DNA of 6,867 bases, taken from contig JAIEON010000019.1 in the NCBI GenBank assembly GCA_019750345.1, positions 1-6,867 on the forward strand, written 5' to 3'. The position numbers were made by a program, and so were the translations under genes. Of the stretch, positions 1 through 5,869 are shown one piece after another. This DNA comes from Patescibacteria group bacterium. GTDB lineage: Bacteria > Patescibacteriota > Minisyncoccia > Phycocordibacterales > UBA9973. How positions within the stretch are numbered: the first letter of the stretch is position 1; each line of letters begins with the position of its first letter. The notes beneath the pieces are model-generated. The model saw nothing but the letters and a program-made list of their open reading frames with translations, was not told where the DNA came from and searched no databases.

Positions 1-35
1 ATATAATAACACATATTCCAAAATAATCAATCTCA

Positions 36-44
36 TGATATAGT
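36..44 (+). promoter_or_regulatory. Extended -10 promoter of tsaD, leaderless
   Basis: TG at 36-37, one base, then TATAGT at 39-44 form an extended -10 element. The start codon of tsaD begins 7 nt after the hexamer, which is where transcription would normally begin. A weak -35 candidate (TTCCAA, 16-21) sits at 17 bp spacing but matches the consensus at only 3 of 6 positions. No Shine-Dalgarno sequence lies between. The predicted mRNA starts at or one base before the AUG. Confidence 0.65.
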
Positions 45-51
45 AGTAACT

Positions 52-1272
52 ATGAAAATCCTCGCTATAGAAACGAGCTGCGACGAAACAGGTATTTCTG
101 TTGTAGAACAACAGACCGACTCTTCTACTATCACTCTCCTAGGAAACGCACTCGCCAGTCAGATAGAGCTCCACGCACAATACGGCGGAGTATTCCCTGC
201 TATGGCCAAACGTGCTCATGCGGAAAAAATTATTCCACTCACTATTGAAGCTCTCATTGAAGCAAACCTTCTCACCAAAGAATCTTCTACTACTGGTACT
301 GAAGCACGCGCTCATATTGAAGAGCTGTGCACAAGAGAACAAGAGATGATTGAGGTGCTTGTGGATTTTTTTGATACCTATAAAAAACCTGAGCTCGATT
401 ATATTGCAGTGACTGTTGGACCAGGGCTCGAGCCTGCACTCTGGGTAGGAATTAATACTGCGCGAGTACTCGGAGCGATATGGAATATTCCCATCATTCC
501 TATCAATCACATGGAAGGACATGTGGTGACTGCCGCCATAGAAGAACAATTGACTGAAATTACTGGTACAGATCAAAAGCAATACATATTTAAAGACCTC
601 TCATTCCCTCTTCTCTCTCTTCTTGTTTCTGGTGGACACACAGAGCTCGTACTCGCATATAGTTATGGTCACTACGACAAGATCGGACAGACTCGTGACG
701 ACGCAGTCGGCGAAGCCTTTGATAAAGTAGCGCGCATGCTTGGGCTCCCGTACCCCGGTGGTCCTGCAGTATCTAAACTTGCCGCAACATTTCGTGCGAA
801 AAATAGTGAAAACTTTTTCACTCTTCCTCGCCCCATGCTTCACTCGCAGGATTATGATTTCTCGTACTCAGGTATCAAAACTGCCGCACTGTATACAATC
901 CGTGATCTTACTGAACAAAACACTCGACCTCTTACTGAAGATGAAAAAATGGCGCTCGCAGCCGCATTTGAAGATGCAGCTATAGAAGTCTTGGTGAAGA
1001 AAACAATTCGTGCTGCCGAAGAATACGGTGTGCAAACGGTCATCGTCGGTGGTGGTGTTGCGGGAAATACCTACCTCAAAAACCAACTAACTACTCACTT
1101 GAAAGCTTGGCTCCCGAGTGTCGAAGTATTATTCCCTGCTCCGTGGCTTGCGACAGACAATGCAGTGATGATCGCTATGGCCACAGTCGCTCGTATCAAA
1201 GTGGGTACTATACAAACAACACTCCCCGAAGACCTTAAAGCGAACGGCAATCTTTCTCTTGCAACCGACTAA
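52..1272 (+). CDS. tsaD: tRNA N6-threonylcarbamoyladenosine transferase TsaD
   Basis: TsaD (Kae1/Gcp/YgjD family) transfers the threonylcarbamoyl group from TC-AMP to A37 of ANN-decoding tRNAs in the cytoplasm, working with TsaB and TsaE, which are not in this window. Visible family signatures are the N-terminal ETSCDET (residues 7-13), the YGGVFPAMAKRAH region (44-56), the metal-binding NHMEGH motif (His153, His157), SGGHTEL (193-199), DDAVGEAFDKVARMLG (216-231), the YDFSYSGIKTA segment (268-278), the GGGVAGN loop (333-339) and the metal-ligand Asp369 in TDNAVMIA. At 406 aa it is longer than the usual 335-350 aa. The extra residues lie mainly around 74-113 and 163-183, between conserved blocks, and the C-terminal tail is short. 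The start is fixed by the conserved MKILAIETS beginning and by the promoter directly in front of it. It is probably a single-gene transcript, since valS has its own promoter 53 nt downstream. Confidence 0.97.
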   Translation: MKILAIETSCDETGISVVEQQTDSSTITLLGNALASQIELHAQYGGVFPAMAKRAHAEKIIPLTIEALIEANLLTKESSTTGTEARAHIEELCTREQEMIEVLVDFFDTYKKPELDYIAVTVGPGLEPALWVGINTARVLGAIWNIPIIPINHMEGHVVTAAIEEQLTEITGTDQKQYIFKDLSFPLLSLLVSGGHTELVLAYSYGHYDKIGQTRDDAVGEAFDKVARMLGLPYPGGPAVSKLAATFRAKNSENFFTLPRPMLHSQDYDFSYSGIKTAALYTIRDLTEQNTRPLTEDEKMALAAAFEDAAIEVLVKKTIRAAEEYGVQTVIVGGGVAGNTYLKNQLTTHLKAWLPSVEVLFPAPWLATDNAVMIAMATVARIKVGTIQTTLPEDLKANGNLSLATD

Positions 1273-1290
1273 CAAATGATTAATTGCCCT

Positions 1291-1318
1291 TTTAAAAACT
1301 GGTTTAAATTGCTATTAT
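1291..1318 (+). promoter_or_regulatory. Promoter of the valS operon, leaderless
   Basis: TG at 1310-1311, one base, then TATTAT (1313-1318) form an extended -10. TTTAAA at 1291-1296 is a possible -35 (4 of 6 consensus bases) with 16 bp spacing. The valS ATG follows 7 nt after the -10, so the transcript should begin at or next to the AUG. No ribosome-binding site is present. The octamer TATAGTAG occurs just ahead of the ATG both here (1316-1323) and at tsaD (39-46). Confidence 0.65.
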
Positions 1319-1325
1319 AGTAGCA

Positions 1326-3494
1326 ATGAACCCCTCAATAATTCCTGAAAAACTTTTAAAGCCGTACGACCCCGCAAGTGAAGAAAATCGCATCTATAAA
1401 AAATGGGAAGACAGTGGATATTTCACTCCCGAAAACATGATTCGTGATGGCCTCACTACACCTGATGCCGAAGCATTCACTATTATTCTCCCCCCACCAA
1501 ACGTGACAGGTGTACTGCACATGGGGCACGCACTGATGCTCACTATTCAAGATATTCTCATCCGATACAAACGAATGAGTGGTTTTCGTACACTCTGGCT
1601 ACCAGGTACCGACCATGCTGCTATTGCCACACAATCAACTGTTGAAAAATTGATTCAAAAAACTGAAGGCAAAAGTCGTCACGATCTCGGACGTGAAGCA
1701 CTGCTTAGCCGTGTCGCAACTTTTGCACAAGATAGCCATGACACTATCATCAATCAAACAAAAGTAATGGGTGCTAGTTGTGACTGGTCTCGCGAAGCAT
1801 TTACGCTCGACGAGCCTCGTACCAAGGCAGTACGGACAGTATTTAAAATGATGTATGACGACGAATTGATTTATCGTGGACATCGTATCGTCAACTGGGA
1901 TCCAAAAGGTCAAACTACTATCTCTGATGATGAGATTGTTCATGAAGCTCGCAAAGCCACGATGTACACCTTCAAGTATTCGAAGGATTTCCCTATCGCG
2001 ATCTCTACCACTCGTCCTGAAACAAAAATTGGTGACGTGGCTGTTGCGGTACACCCAGATGATAGTCGCTACTCATCATTCGTCGGTAAAGAATACGATG
2101 TAGTGTTTTGTGGTGTACCTATCCATATCAAAATAATCGCTGATAAAGAGGTTGAAAAAGATTTTGGTACCGGAGCACTCGGCGTGACACCTGCTCACTC
2201 TATCATCGACTGGGAAATGGCTGACCGTCATGACCTCCCTCGACCTCAAGTGATCAATGAATACGCAAAAATGATGCTCGGTGGTGAAAACCTCATGGGC
2301 AAAAAAGTTGCGGACGCTCGCGAAACAATTGTGGAGTGGCTCCGTACTGAAGGGTTGATGGAAAAAGAAGAAGTCATTGATCAAAATGTTTCTACTGCTG
2401 AACGTACTGGAGGGATTATTGAACCACTTCCCAAACTACAATGGTTCATTGATGTAAACAAACCAATCCCTGCGCGTCACAACAAAACACTCAAGCAACT
2501 CATGAGAGATCCTGTTGCAAACAACTCTATTGCGCTGATGCCGGACTACTTCGATAAGACGTATTTCCACTGGATTGATAATCTCAAAGACTGGTGTATT
2601 TCTCGACAAATTTGGTATGGACACCGTATCCCAGTATGGTACCGCGGCGAAGAAATTTATACTGGTATCGAAGCACCTGCTGGAGAGGGTTGGTCTCAAG
2701 ACGAGGACACGCTTGATACCTGGTTCTCTTCTGCATTGTGGACATTCTCTACGCTCGGATGGCCCGAACAAACTGAAGACCTCAAGATATATCACCCTAC
2801 AGACGTACTTGAAACAGGATATGAAATCCTCTTCTTTTGGGTTGCTCGTATGATCCTGATGACACAATATGTTCTTGATGATATTCCTTTCAAAACTATC
2901 TACCTTCATGGAACAGTACGAGATACTCAGGGGCGCAAAATGTCCAAATCCCTTGGTAACGGTATCGACCCACTCGATGTCGCATCAACATACGGTGCTG
3001 ATGCAGGGCGTATGGCACTCATCATGGGTACCGCGCCAGGAACTGATAGTAAAATCTCTGAAGACAAAATCAAAGGCCAAAAACACTTTGCCAATAAACT
3101 TTGGAATATCACTCGGTTTATTATTTCAAGTACCACAGACATGTCTCCAGATGCAGTGCTCAGTGAAGAAGACACACTTCTCTACGAAGCATGGCGTGCA
3201 GAACTCACGAGTATCTCTAGTGACATAGACCACTACCGTCTACACCTCGCGAGCGATAAACTCTACCAATATATTTGGAAGACACTTGCTGATGATATTT
3301 TAGAAAGTAGTAAACCTCTTCTCGCAAGTGAGGATGCAGTAGTTAAAGCATCACGTCAGAAACTTCTCATCGTACTTCTCAAAGAATCTCTCACTGCATT
3401 GCACCCATTCATGCCATTCGTAACAGAATGTCTCTGGGGAGCATTAGGAGAGGATAAATTATTAATGGTGACACCATGGCCGACTTCGCACTAA
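1326..3494 (+). CDS. valS: Valine--tRNA ligase, C-terminally short
   Basis: Class I aminoacyl-tRNA synthetase that charges tRNA-Val in the cytoplasm. The Rossmann catalytic core shows PPPNVTGVLHMGHAL with the HIGH-type motif HMGH at 65-68, and KMSKS at 538-542. The CP1 editing domain includes TTRPETKIGDVAVAVHP (228-243) and GTGALGVTPAH (281-291), keeping Asp295 at the position of the conserved editing aspartate. ISRQIWYGHRIPVW (425-438) and DTWFSSALWTFSTLGWP (464-480) are further signatures. The anticodon-binding helical domain runs to about 700 (PFMPFVTECLWG). The protein then ends at PWPTSH, 722 aa, whereas E. coli ValRS has 951 aa. The final part of the anticodon domain and the C-terminal tRNA-binding coiled coil are missing. 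The reading frame is intact and the 3' end overlaps prsW by 19 nt, so the short end looks real. First gene of valS-prsW-hsp20. Confidence 0.96.
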   Translation: MNPSIIPEKLLKPYDPASEENRIYKKWEDSGYFTPENMIRDGLTTPDAEAFTIILPPPNVTGVLHMGHALMLTIQDILIRYKRMSGFRTLWLPGTDHAAIATQSTVEKLIQKTEGKSRHDLGREALLSRVATFAQDSHDTIINQTKVMGASCDWSREAFTLDEPRTKAVRTVFKMMYDDELIYRGHRIVNWDPKGQTTISDDEIVHEARKATMYTFKYSKDFPIAISTTRPETKIGDVAVAVHPDDSRYSSFVGKEYDVVFCGVPIHIKIIADKEVEKDFGTGALGVTPAHSIIDWEMADRHDLPRPQVINEYAKMMLGGENLMGKKVADARETIVEWLRTEGLMEKEEVIDQNVSTAERTGGIIEPLPKLQWFIDVNKPIPARHNKTLKQLMRDPVANNSIALMPDYFDKTYFHWIDNLKDWCISRQIWYGHRIPVWYRGEEIYTGIEAPAGEGWSQDEDTLDTWFSSALWTFSTLGWPEQTEDLKIYHPTDVLETGYEILFFWVARMILMTQYVLDDIPFKTIYLHGTVRDTQGRKMSKSLGNGIDPLDVASTYGADAGRMALIMGTAPGTDSKISEDKIKGQKHFANKLWNITRFIISSTTDMSPDAVLSEEDTLLYEAWRAELTSISSDIDHYRLHLASDKLYQYIWKTLADDILESSKPLLASEDAVVKASRQKLLIVLLKESLTALHPFMPFVTECLWGALGEDKLLMVTPWPTSH

Positions 3495-4174
3495 GTACAA
3501 CTAGTACGGCTTTTTTGCTTGGACTCGTGCCAGCGATATTTTGGCTGTTCTTTTGGCTTCGAACTGATCGTGACCGACCAGAACCATTTGGATTACTGAT
3601 ATTATGTTTTATTGTTGGAGGAACAAGTGTCTATGCCGCATCGACCATTCAGCACATGAGTGCAGTATTTTTTACGGGTGAAATATCACAAGTGGTAGTG
3701 TGGGCAGGGATTGAAGAAGTCGTGAAGTTTGGGGTCTTTTATATTATTGCCTTTTATAATCCTCACAATGACGAAGCAATCGACCCTGCTATTTATATGA
3801 TTGCAGTTGCACTGGGGTTTGCTGCACTAGAAAATATTTTTTATATTATCCAACCAGGTATTGTTGGCAACATGACTACTTCACTGCTTACAGGAAGTAT
3901 GCGATTCTTTGGAGCAACACTCTTGCACACTATCGCAAGTGCATTTGTTGGAATAACTATTGGTATGACAGCACGCAAGTATCGTTCAGGTGCGATCTTT
4001 CTCGGTCTCATTGGTGCCATAACCTTGCATGCAACGTTTAACTTTTTTATACTTAAGAACGATACTGCAAGTGCACTACAAATCTACGGATTCTTGTGGG
4101 TCGCTGCTATTATAAGTCACGTCACTCTGGAAAAACTTCGTCGTATTCCATTAACAGAAACACTCCCGCAATAA
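3476..4174 (+). CDS. PrsW-family intramembrane protease
   Basis: Polytopic membrane protein of 232 aa with about seven hydrophobic segments (roughly 11-29, 38-57, 72-93, 105-127, 145-165, 170-192, 202-218). It carries the PrsW (MEROPS M82, CPBP-like) signatures: the N-terminal FWLRTDRDRPEP (26-37), EEVVK (80-84), DPAIYMIAVALGFAALEN (103-120), RFFGATLLHTIASAFVG (143-159) with His151, and HATFN (185-189). In Bacillus PrsW makes the first cut in anti-sigma factor RsiW during envelope stress; the substrate here is unknown, and no sigma or anti-sigma gene is in the window. The ATG lies inside the end of valS (19 nt overlap). An in-frame stop at 3455 rules out a much longer N-terminus. No usable ribosome-binding site or promoter is seen, so translation is probably coupled to valS. 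hsp20 follows after 3 nt. Confidence 0.9.
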   Translation: MADFALSTTSTAFLLGLVPAIFWLFFWLRTDRDRPEPFGLLILCFIVGGTSVYAASTIQHMSAVFFTGEISQVVVWAGIEEVVKFGVFYIIAFYNPHNDEAIDPAIYMIAVALGFAALENIFYIIQPGIVGNMTTSLLTGSMRFFGATLLHTIASAFVGITIGMTARKYRSGAIFLGLIGAITLHATFNFFILKNDTASALQIYGFLWVAAIISHVTLEKLRRIPLTETLPQ

Positions 4175-4177
4175 ATT

Positions 4178-4726
4178 ATGAAAAAGAAATCTTTTTTTGA
4201 ACGACTCACTGGTAACCTTCGATTTAATGAAAACGAAGAAGAAGACACAGAGCACACCACTCCAGCACACACTCGTCGACCATTACTCTCAAACATTCCT
4301 CCCTCTCCTGAACCGGTTGCAAGAGAACTTCCTTTGACCAGTAGTACACAAGAAGACACAGCCTCTGTAGCACATATGCCGACCGAAGAGGAAGAAGTTG
4401 GTGAACTTCCGGTAGATGTGTACGAAACACAAAACGAAATTGTTATCCAGACACTCATCGCTGGTGTACTTCCAGAAAACCTCTCTATCTCTATCACCCG
4501 TGATATGGTGACTATCTCTGGTAAACGCGAAGCAAACAAAGCAATCCCGAATGGTTCGTACAGTATCCGTGAATTGTACTGGGGATCATTTGAACGCACC
4601 GTAGAGCTTCCTGAAGAAGTAGAGATTGATTCATCTGAAGCAATCGAACGACACGGTATGCTCATGATCAAAATGCCGAAACTCGACAAACGCCGCAAGA
4701 ACGTACTGAAGATTAAATCTATATAA
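4178..4726 (+). CDS. Small heat-shock protein Hsp20 with disordered N-terminal extension
   Basis: ATP-independent holdase chaperone of the Hsp20/alpha-crystallin family, 182 aa. The alpha-crystallin domain spans about 76-168: it opens with LPVDVYETQNEIVIQTLIAG (77-96) and LPENLSISIT (98-107), continues with VTISGKRE (111-118) and the YWGSFERTVELPEEV segment (134-148), and closes with the GMLMIKMPK strand (160-168), equivalent to the family GxLxIxxPK motif. The C-terminal tail is basic and ends LKIKSI, offering an I-x-I-type oligomerisation motif. The first 75 residues are low in complexity: a short SFFERLTG opening, then an acidic EEED stretch and proline- and threonine-rich sequence predicted to be disordered. 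It starts 3 nt after the prsW stop without a Shine-Dalgarno sequence, so it is the last gene of the valS operon, followed directly by a hairpin terminator. Confidence 0.94.
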   Translation: MKKKSFFERLTGNLRFNENEEEDTEHTTPAHTRRPLLSNIPPSPEPVARELPLTSSTQEDTASVAHMPTEEEEVGELPVDVYETQNEIVIQTLIAGVLPENLSISITRDMVTISGKREANKAIPNGSYSIRELYWGSFERTVELPEEVEIDSSEAIERHGMLMIKMPKLDKRRKNVLKIKSI

Positions 4727-4729
4727 AAC

Positions 4730-4754
4730 AAAAAACCGCTTAAAGCGGTTTTTT
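4730..4754. terminator. Bidirectional intrinsic terminator
   Basis: A perfect 10-bp inverted repeat (AAAAAACCGC at 4730-4739, GCGGTTTTTT at 4745-4754) encloses the loop TTAAA. The GC-rich core followed by a T-run makes a good intrinsic terminator for the valS-prsW-hsp20 operon, starting 3 nt after the hsp20 stop. The A-run on the left arm gives the same T-tail on the other strand, so it can also end the minus-strand tRNA-Phe transcript coming from the right. Confidence 0.9.
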
Positions 4755-4762
4755 GTTTACTG

Positions 4763-4819
4763 TGCTCGGAGCCAGACTTGAATGCGACGACTATCACTCT
4801 TTCAGGAAAGCATTCTACC
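4763..4819 (-). pseudogene. Decayed partial copy of tRNA-Phe
   Basis: This stretch matches the 3' two-thirds of the tRNA-Phe gene lying just upstream on the same strand. A 22-bp block covering the 3' acceptor strand, the T-arm 3' side and the T-loop (4761-4782) is identical to 4829-4850, 68 bp away. The anticodon-arm region is recognisable but altered: around 4801-4819 every difference from the intact gene is a transition (G/A or C/T). Neither the T-stem nor the anticodon stem can pair any more. The D-arm and 5' acceptor strand are missing. It cannot fold as a tRNA. It sits between the intact tRNA and the terminator, so it is probably transcribed as a 3' trailer of tRNA-Phe. Confidence 0.75.
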
Positions 4820-4830
4820 TGTATATTTTG

Positions 4831-4903
4831 TGCTCGGAGCCAGACTTGAACTGGCGACATCTCCCTCTTCAGGGGAGCGCTCTACCAACTGAGCTATCCG
4901 AGC
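4831..4903 (-). tRNA. tRNA-Phe (GAA)
   Basis: Complete cloverleaf of 73 nt. Acceptor arms GCTCGGA and TCCGAGC pair over 7 bp. The D-stem is GCTC/GAGC with the loop AGTTGGTA. The anticodon stem CTCCC/GGGAG encloses CTGAAGA, giving anticodon GAA. The T-stem GCCAG/CTGGC encloses TTCAAGT. The discriminator base is A. The genome does not encode CCA (the next bases are CAA), so a CCA-adding enzyme must finish the end. A decayed tandem copy lies immediately downstream. Confidence 0.97.
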
Positions 4904-4916
4904 ATTTGGTCTCTAT

Positions 4917-4945
4917 TTTATACACGAAAAAGTGCTTTTTCGCAA
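4917..4945 (-). promoter_or_regulatory. Promoter of tRNA-Phe
   Basis: On the minus strand, TTGCGA (4945-4940) and TATAAA (4922-4917) are separated by exactly 17 bp. Transcription would start near 4910, leaving a leader of about 7 nt before the tRNA 5' end at 4903. Unlike the protein-gene promoters here, this one has a recognisable -35. A perfect inverted repeat (4925-4942) fills the spacer and runs into the -35. Confidence 0.65.
4925..4942. repeat. 18-bp inverted repeat within the tRNA-Phe promoter
   Basis: CGAAAAAG (4925-4932) and CTTTTTCG (4935-4942) are perfect inverse copies with only 2 bases between them. The repeat lies 9 nt beyond the stop codon of the 94-aa gene and inside the promoter of tRNA-Phe. 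It may be an operator, a weak hairpin that ends the upstream transcript, or simple A/T-rich symmetry. Confidence 0.6.
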
Positions 4946-4951
4946 CCGCTA

Positions 4952-5236
4952 TTATTGTGTTTGGAGCTCTTGATATTGTTTAATAAGGTCACTGACATTA
5001 AGCCCTGTTGAACCTTCTTCTTTATTTCCTAGTACTCCGTACGCACTACCAAGCTGTTCGATATACGGCTGAATAAGATAGATAGATGCAATAGTAAGGC
5101 CGATAATAACTGCCCAATACAGCCATCGCATTACTGAGGCAGTTTTTTGAGACTTTCTCATACTCGAAAGAATCTTGGTAGTTTCATCGAGCTTTCTTTC
5201 TATTGATTGTAGTCGAGCATCTAAAATTGGATCCAT
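4952..5236 (-). CDS. Hypothetical single-pass membrane protein, 94 aa
   Basis: I do not recognise a named family. The N-terminal third (about 5-30) is hydrophilic and helical with heptad-like spacing of L/I residues (LDARLQSIERKLDETTKIL), so a short coiled coil is plausible. A basic patch (RKSQK, 27-31) precedes one transmembrane helix at about 37-57 (MRWLYWAVIIGLTIASIYLI), and a polar tail follows. The positive charges before the helix favour the N-terminus in the cytoplasm. This layout recalls small t-SNARE-like or pilus-accessory membrane proteins, but that is only a resemblance. It lies 29 nt downstream of the pilin gene, has its own extended -10 promoter, and precedes tRNA-Phe. The promoter and the compact spacing support it as a real gene. 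Confidence 0.8.
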   Translation of the reverse strand: MDPILDARLQSIERKLDETTKILSSMRKSQKTASVMRWLYWAVIIGLTIASIYLIQPYIEQLGSAYGVLGNKEEGSTGLNVSDLIKQYQELQTQ

Positions 5237-5245
5237 ATGGAATGT

Positions 5246-5254
5246 AGTATATCA
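5246..5254 (-). promoter_or_regulatory. Extended -10 promoter of the 94-aa membrane protein gene
   Basis: On the minus strand TG (5254-5253), one base, then TATACT (5251-5246) form an extended -10 identical to that of the pilin gene. The ATG comes 9 nt later, leaving a leader of about 2 nt at most. No -35 and no ribosome-binding site are seen. Confidence 0.6.
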
Positions 5255-5265
5255 GAAGTTAATGA

Positions 5266-5757
5266 TTAACAGTTGTACACTAACGCACCAAGAAGTGATG
5301 TACCGATATCTTTAGCTGATCCAGCACTATCAATACACCAATAATTTCCTGAATTCATTTTGACTTGGACAACATATTTTTCATTAGTTGCATCTTGTTT
5401 ACATTCCATACCACCAGAACCACCAGCCTCATGAGCTGCAAGTATTGCTCTATTTATTACCGAAGCAATATTCTGTCCCTCAACCGACGAACCATTATTA
5501 TCTCCAAACATGGTAGTACCGGTTGTACAGGTGTTAGTAGAAAATATTCCGGTACCTGTAGAGTTCCGATACTTTCCATAAATATCATAGTAAAGCTGTG
5601 CTTGTACTCGTACTGTTGCCAGATTAGATTTCACTGCTGCATCTCGTCCTTTGTTACGAGCAGAGCCTAAACTTGCGAGTATCACTGAAGCGAGAATTCC
5701 GATGATGGCGATAACGACAAGTAGTTCAATAAGGGTAAAACCTTTATTACTTTTCAT
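5266..5757 (-). CDS. Type IV pilin-like (pseudopilin) protein
   Basis: 163-aa prepilin. A 6-residue basic leader MKSNKG precedes FTLIELLVVIAIIGILASVILASL, the class III signal. Prepilin peptidase would cut after Gly6 and methylate Phe7; Glu11 is the conserved Glu5 of the mature protein. Residues 7-30 are the hydrophobic helix that anchors the subunit in the membrane and packs the fibre core. Polar sequence follows (GSARNKGRDAAVKSNLATV), then a glycine-, serine- and threonine-rich globular domain. Four cysteines (77, 119, 141, 163) could form two disulfides, one using the C-terminal residue and one in the YWCIDSAG segment. No assembly genes (pilB, pilC, pilD) are in the window, so it is an orphan subunit here; it may serve a type IV pilus used for attachment or DNA uptake. 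It lies downstream of tRNA-Arg with its own leaderless promoter. Confidence 0.93.
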   Translation of the reverse strand: MKSNKGFTLIELLVVIAIIGILASVILASLGSARNKGRDAAVKSNLATVRVQAQLYYDIYGKYRNSTGTGIFSTNTCTTGTTMFGDNNGSSVEGQNIASVINRAILAAHEAGGSGGMECKQDATNEKYVVQVKMNSGNYWCIDSAGSAKDIGTSLLGALVYNC

Positions 5758-5763
5758 AGAGAA

Positions 5764-5772
5764 AGTATATCA
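5764..5772 (-). promoter_or_regulatory. Extended -10 promoter of the pilin gene, leaderless
   Basis: On the minus strand TG (5772-5771), one base, then TATACT (5769-5764) lie 6 nt before the pilin ATG. The transcript would start on or next to the AUG. No -35 or Shine-Dalgarno sequence is visible. The element begins only 16 nt after the encoded CCA of tRNA-Arg, so read-through from the tRNA is also possible. Confidence 0.65.
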
Positions 5773-5788
5773 CACAAGAAAAGTGTGG

Positions 5789-5863
5789 TGGTGCCCCTAG
5801 CACGAATCGAACGTACATCAATCCCTTAGGACGGGACGGTTCTATCCATTAAACTATAGAGGC
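5789..5863 (-). tRNA. tRNA-Arg (CCT) with encoded CCA
   Basis: Complete cloverleaf. The acceptor GCCTCTA pairs with TAGGGGC, including one T-G wobble. The D-stem GTTT/GAAC encloses AATGGATA. The anticodon stem GTCCC/GGGAT (one G-T pair) encloses GTCCTAA, giving anticodon CCT, which reads AGG. The variable loop is TGAT, and the T-stem GTACG/CGTGC encloses TTCGATT. The discriminator is A. CCA is encoded at 5791-5789 and is followed at once by a second CCA (5788-5786). The tRNA begins 6 nt after the glutaredoxin stop, and I see no convincing separate promoter, so it is probably processed from the glutaredoxin transcript. Confidence 0.96.
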
Positions 5864-5869
5864 AGCTGA

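Noticed and set aside
1282..1312. Direct repeat AATTGC on both sides of the valS -35 area
   Set aside because: Six bases is too short in A/T-rich intergenic DNA to call a regulatory repeat.
3446..3453. AGGAGAGG as ribosome-binding site for prsW
   Set aside because: It is 22 nt from the ATG, too far for a Shine-Dalgarno, and lies within valS codons.
3480..3600. A frameshift splitting valS
   Set aside because: No ValRS C-terminal sequence is found in any frame after 3494; the DNA encodes the N-terminus of a good PrsW protein.
4117..4860. Minus-strand 247-codon open frame
   Set aside because: It lies antisense to hsp20, the terminator and the tRNA remnant, and its translation is serine- and arginine-rich with no family pattern. 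hsp20 on the other strand is clearly genuine.
4925..4942. Intrinsic terminator for the 94-aa gene
   Set aside because: The arms are mostly A/T, the centre is only 2 bp, and no T-run follows the hairpin on the minus strand; I list it as a repeat instead.
4753..4983. Plus-strand 76-codon frame across the tRNA-Phe region
   Set aside because: It is antisense to tRNA-Phe and its remnant; its central peptide (SEPDLNWRHLPLQGSALP) is the familiar false translation of a tRNA gene.
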